Positions 1 through 6,385 of a stretch of DNA of 6,492 bases are shown here, piece by piece. The translations under genes and the position numbers were made by a program. How positions within the stretch are numbered: position 1 is the first letter of the stretch; each line of letters begins with the position of its first letter. Location of the stretch: NCBI GenBank assembly GCA_003524335.1, contig DQHV01000145.1, forward strand, positions 1-6,492. Direction: 5' to 3'. Source of the DNA: Candidatus Aminicenantota bacterium (GTDB lineage Bacteria > Acidobacteriota > Aminicenantia > Aminicenantales > UBA8522). The notes beneath the pieces are model-generated. The model did not search any database. It saw only the letters and a program-made list of their open reading frames with translations, and was not told where the DNA came from.

Positions 1-6
1 CTTTTT

Positions 7-501
7 TTAGGCCTTTTTCCCCGCCTTCTCTTCCACCAAAACAACCGCCCAACAGGCCACGGCCTTCTCCCTCCCTATGATGCCCAGGCCTTCGTTGGTC
101 TTAGCCTTTATCCCCAGCCTGTCCCGCGCCACTCCGAGGATCGGACAGAGCGTGTCTTTCATCGTCTCGATTAAGGGGGCCAGCTTCGGTGCCTGGGCGA
201 CGACGACCACATCGGCGTTCAGAACCTCAACCCGGCAGCGTCTCAGCCTGGACATGACCTTTCCCAAAAGCAGCGTGCTCCGGATTCCTTTAAACGCCGG
301 GTCGGTGTCGGGGAAGAGCCGGCCGATGTCGGTTTCCCCAACGGCCCCGAGCAGGGCGTCGATGAGCGCATGGACCAGGCAGTCGCCGTCGGAATGTCCA
401 ACCAGGCCCGCAGGATGAGGGATTTTGACTCCACCCAAATAGAGGTCCTTCCCCCTGGAAAGGCGATGGATGTCGTAGCCGAGCCCGATCTTAATCTTCA
501 A
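7..501 (-). CDS. ispF: 2-C-methyl-D-erythritol 2,4-cyclodiphosphate synthase IspF, probable TTG start
   Basis: This enzyme of about 164 residues cyclises CDP-methylerythritol 2-phosphate to methylerythritol cyclodiphosphate with release of CMP, the fifth MEP-pathway step. Family members are homotrimers with a metal at each subunit interface. Metal ligands are visible as Asp10 and His12 (GLGYDIHRL) and His44 (GHSDGD at 35-40, then CLVHAL). The segment GETDIGRLFPDTDPAFKG follows, and the C-terminal substrate and CMP region reads KAKTNEGLGIIGREKAVAC. There is no in-frame ATG between the ispD stop and the conserved N-terminus. An ATG at 612 would add 37 unrelated residues inside ispD. The TTG at 501, two codons before the usual K-I-G start motif, has GGAGG 6 nt upstream and gives the usual family length. 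It overlaps ispD by 11 nt. The protein ends in a lysine-rich tail (EEKAGKKA) with TAA at 7-9; the last 6 bases of the window are downstream sequence. Confidence 0.95.
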   Translation of the reverse strand: MKIKIGLGYDIHRLSRGKDLYLGGVKIPHPAGLVGHSDGDCLVHALIDALLGAVGETDIGRLFPDTDPAFKGIRSTLLLGKVMSRLRRCRVEVLNADVVVVAQAPKLAPLIETMKDTLCPILGVARDRLGIKAKTNEGLGIIGREKAVACWAVVLVEEKAGKKA

Positions 502-1156
502 GCAGAGCCTCCGCGATCTTGAGGTCGGCGGCTGTCGTGATCTTGATGTTTCGCCGGTCGCCCGGGACCACAGCCACGGGGTGCCCGGTCCTCTCCACGA
601 GCGCCGCCTCATCCGTGCCGTAAAACCCGTCCTCCCGCGCCTTCCTCAGGGCCCGATCGAAAACCTCACGGGCAAAGGCCTGCGGCGTCTGGACGCGCTG
701 AAGGTTCTCCCGCTCCAGGGTCCTGACAACGATTCCTCCCGCCGCCTCCTTGACGGTGTCTTCAACCGGGATCGCCGCGATAGCGGCTCCGCACTCCCTC
801 GCTTTGGCGATCACGCGGGTGATGACTTCCCGGCTGACCAGCGGCCGGACACCGTCATGCACGAGGACGATATCGGCCGGACGGGAATCCAACCGTTCGA
901 ACCCCCGGACGACCGAATCCTGCCTTCTCTTCCCTCCGCGGACGGCGGCGACGACCTTGCCACCGGGCTTCCGGTACCGGGCCGCGTCTTCCTCCGCGGG
1001 CAGGACGAGGACGATCTCATCCACTTCCGGATGGGCGACAAACGCCTCCAGGCTCCTTTCGAGCACGGTTTTCCCGCGCAGGAGGGCGAACTGTTTGGCC
1101 GAACCGAAGCGCTTGCCGGCTCCGGCGGCGACGATGATGGCCGAGACCTTGCTCAT
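491..1156 (-). CDS. ispD: 2-C-methyl-D-erythritol 4-phosphate cytidylyltransferase IspD
   Basis: This 221-residue cytosolic enzyme transfers CMP from CTP to 2-C-methyl-D-erythritol 4-phosphate, giving CDP-methylerythritol, the third step of the MEP pathway to isoprenoids. The nucleotide-binding loop is AAGAGKRFGSAKQF at residues 10-23, with the basic residues Arg16 and Lys21 that family members use for CTP and catalysis. Further conserved segments are GGKRRQDSV (74-82), VHDGVRP (99-105, commonly VHDAARP), PVEDTVKE (130-137), QTPQAF (156-161), TDEAALVE (181-188) and NIKIT (203-207). The length is normal and no key residue is lost. The ATG at 1156 overlaps the yacL stop by 4 nt and has no strong ribosome site, which indicates translational coupling. 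The gene overlaps ispF by 11 nt at its 3' end. IspE, which acts between IspD and IspF, is not encoded in this window. Confidence 0.97.
   Translation of the reverse strand: MSKVSAIIVAAGAGKRFGSAKQFALLRGKTVLERSLEAFVAHPEVDEIVLVLPAEEDAARYRKPGGKVVAAVRGGKRRQDSVVRGFERLDSRPADIVLVHDGVRPLVSREVITRVIAKARECGAAIAAIPVEDTVKEAAGGIVVRTLERENLQRVQTPQAFAREVFDRALRKAREDGFYGTDEAALVERTGHPVAVVPGDRRNIKITTAADLKIAEALLED
508..512 (-). promoter_or_regulatory. Ribosome binding site for ispF, supports TTG start
   Basis: On the minus strand GGAGG ends 6 nt before the TTG at 501, within the last codons of ispD. It is a near-perfect Shine-Dalgarno core at ideal spacing, and it is the main reason for choosing the non-ATG start over the in-frame ATG at 612. 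Confidence 0.7.
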
Positions 1157-2142
1157 CTCGCGTCTTCGTTGTACCGCCCGAAGATCATCTTGCCTACGGT
1201 CGTCTGGAGCACCGAGGTCACGGTGATATCGACGTTCTGGCCGATCATCCGCCGCGAGTTGTCGACGACGACCATGGTGCCGTCATCCAGGTAGCCCACG
1301 CCCTGGTCTTTCTCCTTCCCTTCTTTGAGGATAAACACCCGCATCGACTCGCCGGGCAGGACGACCGGACGCAGGGCGTTGGCCAGCTCGTTGATGTTGA
1401 GGACGGAGAGGCCGCGCAGCTTGGCCACCTTGTTGAGGTTGACGTCGTTGGTGACGATCTTGGCGTCGAGCTGCCGGGCCAGTTCGATGAGCTTGGAATC
1501 GACGTCCCGGATCTCGGGGAAGTCCATCTCCCAGATGACGACGGAGATCTGGGAGGACTTCTGAAGGTGGTTGAGGACGTCGAGCCCCCGCCGGCCCCGC
1601 TGCCTCTTCAGGCCGTCGGAGGAATCGGCTATGAACTGCAGCTCCTTGAGGACGAACTGGGGAATGACCAGGGTCCCTTCGATAAAGCCTGTATCGCAGA
1701 GGTCGGTGATGCGGCCGTCGATGATGACGCTCGTATCCAGAAGCTTGTAGCTCCGGCCGCCGCTTTTCTCTTTGAAGAAGCGGAAGACGTGGGCGGGGTC
1801 GAGCCACTCCGACTTCTGCACTCCCACCAGGAACCCGATGTACGGCATGATGATGAGGAAGAAGATGCGGATGAAGAGCGCAGTCGGGGCGTCGTCGGTG
1901 ATGTTCTTGTAGACCGCGCCCAGGCTCCAGCCCAGAAAAACACCCGCGTAGGTCCCTATGGTCGAGCTCCAGATCACCTTGAACTGGGTCCGCCGGATCC
2001 GGGTCTCGAGATACATGATGATCCCCCCGACGATGAAGGCAATGGCCGCGCCGGCGGGCCGGGGCAGCCGGAAGAGGGGGAAGAAATATCCGGCGGCCGT
2101 AATGCAGCCGATGATGAAGAAGCGGAAGACATGAATGCCCAT
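1153..2142 (-). CDS. yacL: YacL-type membrane-anchored PIN-TRAM domain protein
   Basis: This is a 329-residue protein with the YacL architecture. Four hydrophobic segments occupy about residues 5-24, 30-46, 58-78 and 88-108. A cytoplasmic PIN domain spans about 132-255 and a TRAM domain about 262-322. The PIN domain starts LLDTSVIIDGRI and keeps the acidic residues expected for metal-dependent RNA cleavage: Asp136, Glu167, Asp215 and Asp233 (the last in TNDVNLNKVA). TRAM domains usually bind RNA; here it includes GVGYLDDGTMVVVDNS. The family's cellular role is poorly defined, so RNase activity is an inference from the residues. Bacillus YacL is somewhat longer (about 366 from memory). AAGGA at 2151-2155 lies 8 nt before the ATG, just past the radA stop, making this one of the best ribosome sites in the cluster. 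The stop overlaps the ispD start by 4 nt (ATGA). The symbol is the Bacillus one and should be read as family membership. Confidence 0.9.
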   Translation of the reverse strand: MGIHVFRFFIIGCITAAGYFFPLFRLPRPAGAAIAFIVGGIIMYLETRIRRTQFKVIWSSTIGTYAGVFLGWSLGAVYKNITDDAPTALFIRIFFLIIMPYIGFLVGVQKSEWLDPAHVFRFFKEKSGGRSYKLLDTSVIIDGRITDLCDTGFIEGTLVIPQFVLKELQFIADSSDGLKRQRGRRGLDVLNHLQKSSQISVVIWEMDFPEIRDVDSKLIELARQLDAKIVTNDVNLNKVAKLRGLSVLNINELANALRPVVLPGESMRVFILKEGKEKDQGVGYLDDGTMVVVDNSRRMIGQNVDITVTSVLQTTVGKMIFGRYNEDAR

Positions 2143-2156
2143 TGTATAAATCCTTA

Positions 2157-3524
2157 TTATGAAAATATGAGGGGTGACGCCTCTTTGATGTTCTGGATGC
2201 CAAGAAGACGCGCCTTGGGAAGGTCCTCCCTCTCCAACATGGCCAGGTTGCCCTTGGGCAGGAGGACGGTCTCAAAGCCGAGGGAGAGGGCCTCCTTGAT
2301 CCGGGCCAGGGGGCTCGAGACCGAACGGACCTCGCCGCTCAGGCCGACCTCCCCGAAGACAACGACGTCCCGGGGGAGGGCCCTGTTCTTAAGACAGGAG
2401 ATGACGGCCAGGATAACCCCCAAGTCGGCCGCCGGCTCCTCGATCTGGAGACCGCCGGCGACGTTGAGGTAGATATCCTGGCCTCCGAAGCTTGCCCTCA
2501 TCTTCTTCTCGATGACGGCCAGGAGCAGGGATGTCCGGAAGTGGTCGAGCCCTATAGTCATCCGCCTGGGATTCCCGGCGAACAGGGTCGGAGAGACCAG
2601 CGCCTGGACCTCGGCGAGCAGCGGCCGCGATCCCTTGATCGTCGAGACGACCACACTCCCCGATTCCTCGGCCGGCCGCTCCTTGAGGAAGAAGGCCGAC
2701 GGGTTGAGGATCGCCTGGAGTCCCGACGCCGTCATCTCGAAGATGGCCAGCTCGGAGACCGGCCCGAACCGGTTTTTGAGAGCCCTCAGAACCCGGTAGC
2801 TGTGGTCCCGTTCGCCTTCGAACAGGAGGACGACATCGACCATGTGCTCGAGGGATTTCGGGCCGGCCAGCGAACCCTCCTTGGTGATGTGCCCGATGAG
2901 GAAAGAGGAGACGTTGTTCTTTTTGGCGAAGCGGAAGATCTCGTTCGCCGCCTCGCGCACCTGGCTGATGGTCCCGGGGCTTGAAGAGAGCTTGGCGGAG
3001 AAAACGGTCTGGACCGAATCCACGACGAACACGCGGGGCCGGATCTTCTCGGCCTGGGCGATGATGCGCTCCATGTTGGTCTCGGCCAGGAGATACAGCT
3101 CTCCGTCGCGAACGCCCAGCCGGTCGCCGCGGATCTTGATCTGCTCCAGCGACTCTTCGCCGGAGACGTAGAGGACCCGCTCGCCCTGGGCGGCGAAATC
3201 CCGGCAGACCTGGAGAAGGAGGGTGGATTTTCCGATCCCCGGCTCCCCGCCGATCAAAACCAGCGAACCGAGGACGACCCCGCCTCCCAGGACCTTGTTG
3301 AATTCGTCGGCCGGAATCTGGATCCTCTGCTTGGCGCCTTCCTTGATATCCCGGTAAAGAAGCGCTTCGGAAGGCGGAAAGGAATATTCGGCCGCCGGGG
3401 CTGTCTCTTCGGCCTCCTCGACCATCGTGTTCCACTCGCCGCAGCCCGGACAGCGGCCCAACCATTTGGGCGAACGGGTACCGCAGGTCTGGCAGATGAA
3501 GACCGTCTTCAACTTGTCCTTCAT
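2157..3524 (-). CDS. radA: DNA repair and recombination protein RadA (Sms)
   Basis: This 455-residue protein has the full length and domain order of bacterial RadA, a RecA-like ATPase that promotes branch migration and processing of recombination intermediates. A four-cysteine zinc motif lies at Cys11, Cys14, Cys25 and Cys28 (CQTCG and CPGCG). Walker A GGEPGIGKST is at 92-101, and Walker B with VFVVDSVQT is at 165-173. The RadA-specific KNRFG motif is at 250-254. The C-terminal Lon-protease-like domain, without proteolytic function in this family, includes EEPAADLGVILAVIS and VVVFGEVGLSGEVR. All diagnostic motifs are intact. The ATG at 3524 overlaps the mlaD stop as ATGA, with only a weak GGGA (3530-3533) upstream, so translation probably depends on coupling to mlaD. 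The next gene begins 14 nt after its stop. The radA-yacL-ispD-ispF order resembles Bacillus, but disA is not present between radA and yacL. Confidence 0.97.
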   Translation of the reverse strand: MKDKLKTVFICQTCGTRSPKWLGRCPGCGEWNTMVEEAEETAPAAEYSFPPSEALLYRDIKEGAKQRIQIPADEFNKVLGGGVVLGSLVLIGGEPGIGKSTLLLQVCRDFAAQGERVLYVSGEESLEQIKIRGDRLGVRDGELYLLAETNMERIIAQAEKIRPRVFVVDSVQTVFSAKLSSSPGTISQVREAANEIFRFAKKNNVSSFLIGHITKEGSLAGPKSLEHMVDVVLLFEGERDHSYRVLRALKNRFGPVSELAIFEMTASGLQAILNPSAFFLKERPAEESGSVVVSTIKGSRPLLAEVQALVSPTLFAGNPRRMTIGLDHFRTSLLLAVIEKKMRASFGGQDIYLNVAGGLQIEEPAADLGVILAVISCLKNRALPRDVVVFGEVGLSGEVRSVSSPLARIKEALSLGFETVLLPKGNLAMLEREDLPKARLLGIQNIKEASPLIFS

Positions 3525-4828
3525 CGCGTTCCCAGGCCGAGGCCGAAATAGATCTCCCGCCGGGAATCCGACCCGAGGTCATCAATTCCCAGCACTAAGT
3601 GCAAGTATCTGAGGAGGGCAAACTGGCTGGTCAGGCGAAGATGCGGGCCGCCGTCCCGCTCGAAATCGAACCCCTCCAGGCTGAACATCAAGCGGTCGCC
3701 CAGGACCAGGAAGTCGACGCCGGCCCCGAATTCCGATTCGATGATCCCGGCCCGCGGGGCCACTGCGCCCAGGCGCATCCCGGCCTGGACGGAATAGACG
3801 AATCCTTTCTGCCGCGGGTCATCGACGACCTGTCCTAACAGGAAGCTCCGGGGGGTCAGGTAGAAGCCGGCGCTGATTGTGCCTTTGTACTTCCGGGTTT
3901 CGTTGAGGTAGTCGGCCCGGAAGTGGCCCGTCGCCCGCATCTGGCTCAACGGCTCCACGGTCCTCTTGACCGTGCCGAGAGTTTCCCTGGCTTCCTCGTA
4001 GAGTTTAGGGTCCTGGACCAGTTTCCCCACGGTCCCCTCGCCCCTGTCGATCTTCTCGAGAGAATTCCGGAGGAGCCGGACGGATTCCTGAAGCTCGGTG
4101 AGCACGTCCTCCAGCTTCTGGAGGTTCGATTTAATGCTCTCCTGGTTCTCAGCGGCGATGCCCTTTACAGCCCGGAGAGTCTCGTCGAGGCTCAGAGAGA
4201 CGGCGCCGAGCTTCTGGTCGAATTCCTGGGCGACCCGGGAAGCGCTCCGGATGCCCGTTTCGAGCCCCCCTTTGTTCGCGGCTAAGAATTCACCCAGTTC
4301 CTGGGTGAAGGCGTTCAGGTTTTTCAGGATGCCGGACAGGTTTTGCTGGGCTTCCTCGTCGGTTATCTTGCGGATCGACTGGCTGACGGCTTTGAGCTCA
4401 TCACCGATTGATGCGGCCAGGCTGCCTATCTGATCGAAGCCGATGGCCGCGCTGGCCTCGATAGTCTCTCCCGGCTTTAGAAACTCGGCCTGCTCGCTGG
4501 GGCTTATCTCGATGTATCTTTCCCCGACGAGCCCGATAGAAGCCAGGGTCGCCCGGGAGCCTTTGGGGACCTGGTACTTGGGCCAGATGGCCAGAACGAC
4601 CCGGGCTTTACGTTGATCCAGGCGGATATCCTTGACATAGCCGATTTTGACGCCGGCCAGCCTTGCAGCGGCGTGCTTTTCCAGCCCGGTGGCCGTAGGG
4701 AAAAGGACAGAGAGGTCATAACCCGGCTTCTGAAACCAGGTCGACATATCGCCGGCGATGAAGATGAGTGCGGCCAGGATCAGGAACGTCCCGGCCAAGA
4801 AGATTCCAATCTTGATTTCGCGTCGCAT
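3521..4828 (-). CDS. mlaD: MCE-domain (MlaD-type) lipid-transport protein with helical stalk and C-terminal beta-rich domain
   Basis: This 435-residue protein belongs to the MCE family, whose members bind lipids in the periplasm and form hexameric rings on MlaE/MlaF-type transporters. One N-terminal membrane helix is visible at about residues 7-26. A single MCE domain spans about 36-111, with family features LAGVKIGYVKDI (57-68) and VPKGSRATLASIGLVGERY (87-105). Residues 130-300 are predominantly helical and polar, likely coiled coil, and include the recurrent motif GEGTVGKLVQDP (263-274). From about 302 to the end the character changes to alternating hydrophobic and aromatic beta strands (GTISAGFYLTP; SEFGAGVDFLVLGDRL; MFSLEGFDFER; EIYFGLGLG), suggesting a barrel-like or outer-membrane-associated domain. 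E. coli MlaD is about 183 residues, so this protein is much longer. The start at 4828 has GAGG 7 nt upstream (4836-4839). The stop overlaps the radA start by 4 nt. The MCE call is firm; the C-terminal fold is inferred by eye. Confidence 0.93.
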   Translation of the reverse strand: MRREIKIGIFLAGTFLILAALIFIAGDMSTWFQKPGYDLSVLFPTATGLEKHAAARLAGVKIGYVKDIRLDQRKARVVLAIWPKYQVPKGSRATLASIGLVGERYIEISPSEQAEFLKPGETIEASAAIGFDQIGSLAASIGDELKAVSQSIRKITDEEAQQNLSGILKNLNAFTQELGEFLAANKGGLETGIRSASRVAQEFDQKLGAVSLSLDETLRAVKGIAAENQESIKSNLQKLEDVLTELQESVRLLRNSLEKIDRGEGTVGKLVQDPKLYEEARETLGTVKRTVEPLSQMRATGHFRADYLNETRKYKGTISAGFYLTPRSFLLGQVVDDPRQKGFVYSVQAGMRLGAVAPRAGIIESEFGAGVDFLVLGDRLMFSLEGFDFERDGGPHLRLTSQFALLRYLHLVLGIDDLGSDSRREIYFGLGLGTR

Positions 4829-4844
4829 CTTATGACCTCACTCG

Positions 4845-5591
4845 TTACCAATCCTTGATCGGCCCGTCGGCCTGCCCGTGGATGAACTGCTGGATGAACG
4901 GGCTCCTCGAATTCCTGGTCTCCTCGGGTGTCCCGACCTCGATGATCTCGCCGTTATAGAGCATGGCGATCCGGTCGGCGATCTTGTACGAGCTGACCAT
5001 ATCATGGGTGATGACCACGGAGGTGATCCCCAGATCTATCTTCAGCTTGTTGATCAAGTCGTTGATGGCGTCCGCCCGGATGGGGTCGATACCTGTAGAG
5101 GGCTCGTCGTAGAGCATAATCTCCGGCCGGTAGGCGATGGCCCGGGCCAGGCCGACTCTTTTTTTCATCCCCCCGCTGAGTTCGAAGGGCATGAGGCAGT
5201 CGGCATCGTTGAGTCCCACCAGGGCCAGGCTCTCCGCTACCCGTTTCCGGGTTTCCTCCTCGCTCGAACGCGTGTATCGCTCCAGGCCGAAGCGGACGTT
5301 TTCGGCCACGGTCATGGAATCGAACAGGGCCGCCCCTTGGAACAGCAGGCCGAATTTTCTGGTGACTCGCATCAGCTCGTCGTCGTCAAGACGAGTGATC
5401 TCGACATCATCGATGTATATCTCCCCGGAGTCGGGCTTGAGGAGGCCGATCAGGTGCTTGATGAGGACGCTCTTGCCCGAGCCGCTCTGGCCGATGACGA
5501 CCATCGTCTCGCCTTTCTCGATGGTCAGGCTGACTCCGCGCAAGACTTCTTTTGGCCCGAAGGACTTGTGGAGATCGATGATGCGGATCAT
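4845..5591 (-). CDS. mlaF: MlaF-family ABC transporter ATPase (phospholipid transport)
   Basis: This 248-residue cytoplasmic ATPase powers the MlaE permease and contains all the ABC motifs in order. Walker A GQSGSGKS is at residues 34-41, the Q-loop glutamine at Q85 (LLFQGAALFDSM), and the signature ELSGGMKKRVGLARAIA begins at 137. Walker B IMLYDEP is at 158-164 with catalytic Glu163, the D-loop follows (STGIDP), and the H-loop histidine is H196 (VVITHDM). LSGGMKKR rather than the common LSGGQ(Q/R)R is typical of the MlaF/Ttg2A group. No key residue is missing. The ATG at 5591 follows the mlaE stop by 1 nt. An AAGG/GGCGG element within the last mlaE codons ends a few bases upstream (AAGG at 5600-5603, 8 nt before the ATG). 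The adjacent permease and MCE genes place it in an Mla-type complex. A 16-nt gap separates it from mlaD. Confidence 0.96.
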   Translation of the reverse strand: MIRIIDLHKSFGPKEVLRGVSLTIEKGETMVVIGQSGSGKSVLIKHLIGLLKPDSGEIYIDDVEITRLDDDELMRVTRKFGLLFQGAALFDSMTVAENVRFGLERYTRSSEEETRKRVAESLALVGLNDADCLMPFELSGGMKKRVGLARAIAYRPEIMLYDEPSTGIDPIRADAINDLINKLKIDLGITSVVITHDMVSSYKIADRIAMLYNGEIIEVGTPEETRNSRSPFIQQFIHGQADGPIKDW

Positions 5592-5592
5592 G

Positions 5593-6384
5593 TCAACCGC
5601 CTTTGAGCGTGGACGGAAGCAGCTTGCTGATGAAAAAATTGAGGATCAGGATCGAGATGCTGGAGATGACGACCGTACGCGTTGTCGCCCGGCCGACCCC
5701 CTCTGCGCCTCCCTCGGTCTCCATACCCTGCCAGCAGCCGACGATGGCGATGACGACGCCGAAAACGCACGACTTGATCAGCCCGGTGGCGACATCCCAG
5801 ATCTCCAGGTACATCAAGGTGTTCTGGACGTACATCACTCGGTTGACCCCCATCAGGACGACATTGTAGAAATACCCGCAGAGGATACCGATGATGTCGC
5901 CGTAGAGGACTAAGCAGGGCAGCATGAAAAACGCGGCCAGCGTCCGGGGAACGACGAGATAGCGGATGGGGTTGGCGCCGAGGCTGTGCAGGGCGTCAAT
6001 CTGTTCGGTGATCTTCATGGTCCCGATCTCCGCCGCCATGGACGACCCGACGCGCCCCGAGATCATCAGCCCAACCAGGATGGGGATCAGTTCCTTGGCC
6101 AGTCCAAGGGTTATGATCGGACCCGCGAAGGCCTCCGACCCGGGACCGATGTAGCGGTGGAAACCGGTGTACGTCTGGAACCCGAAGACCAGCCCGCCGA
6201 AGGCGGCGGTCAGAGAGACGACGGGCATCGACCGCACGCCGATCTCCTCGAGCTGCTGGAGCAGGATCTGGTGCTCGCGCGGTCTCCGGAAGAGGTTCTT
6301 CAACGTCTTGAAGAACAGCCAGCCGACGGCGCCGAGCTGCTCGAACGCGGAGAGCAGGAGAGCGTTCGGGGACAGGCTGGCCAT
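5593..6384 (-). CDS. mlaE: MlaE-family ABC transporter permease (phospholipid transport)
   Basis: This is a 263-residue inner-membrane permease of the MlaE/YrbE family, which pairs with an MlaF ATPase and an MCE protein to move phospholipids between the inner and outer membranes. The family hallmark is present at residues 110-132: GRVGSSMAAEIGTMKITEQ, then IDAL. The second conserved segment GGAEGVGRATT is at 225-235. Hydrophobic segments lie near 54-70, 88-108, 143-172, 198-217 and 238-256, as expected for this family, and the length is typical (about 260). The ATG at 6384 is preferred over an in-frame ATG at 6453: the longer form would add 23 residues inside dnaB with no family resemblance, whereas the shorter form starts 1 nt after the dnaB stop and has a GGAAG site 6 nt upstream. 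The gene is followed after 1 nt by mlaF. The family call is firm; the substrate is inferred from the family. Confidence 0.95.
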   Translation of the reverse strand: MASLSPNALLLSAFEQLGAVGWLFFKTLKNLFRRPREHQILLQQLEEIGVRSMPVVSLTAAFGGLVFGFQTYTGFHRYIGPGSEAFAGPIITLGLAKELIPILVGLMISGRVGSSMAAEIGTMKITEQIDALHSLGANPIRYLVVPRTLAAFFMLPCLVLYGDIIGILCGYFYNVVLMGVNRVMYVQNTLMYLEIWDVATGLIKSCVFGVVIAIVGCWQGMETEGGAEGVGRATTRTVVISSISILILNFFISKLLPSTLKGG

Positions 6385-6385
6385 C

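Noticed and set aside
1..10. T-run at the left edge considered as the tail of a terminator
   Set aside because: On the minus strand, which is the transcribed direction, it reads as an A-run just after the ispF stop, not a U-tract, and no hairpin can be assessed because the window ends.
581..1294. Plus-strand open frame of 237 codons opposite ispD
   Set aside because: It is antisense to a fully supported ispD and has no domain signature.
2143..2175. AT-rich pocket at the radA-yacL junction considered as a promoter (a CATAAT -10-like element)
   Set aside because: No TTGACA-like -35 element is found at suitable spacing. The AT-rich bases are explained by the radA stop and the AAGGA ribosome site of yacL. 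Without transcript data this is not a supportable promoter.
1283..2275. Minus-strand open frame of 330 codons overlapping yacL in another frame
   Set aside because: It is rich in Arg, His and Pro, typical of an out-of-frame reading of GC-rich coding sequence. The yacL frame carries the membrane, PIN and TRAM features.
1567..2472. Plus-strand open frame of 301 codons opposite radA and yacL
   Set aside because: It is antisense to two genes with full domain evidence, its composition is the acidic, Pro- and Gly-rich type expected from GC-rich antisense frames, and it shows no recognisable motif.
5137..5913. Plus-strand open frame of 258 codons opposite mlaF and mlaE
   Set aside because: It crosses the mlaF/mlaE junction on the opposite strand and has low-complexity Arg/Ser- then Asp-rich composition. 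It is a shadow of the real genes.
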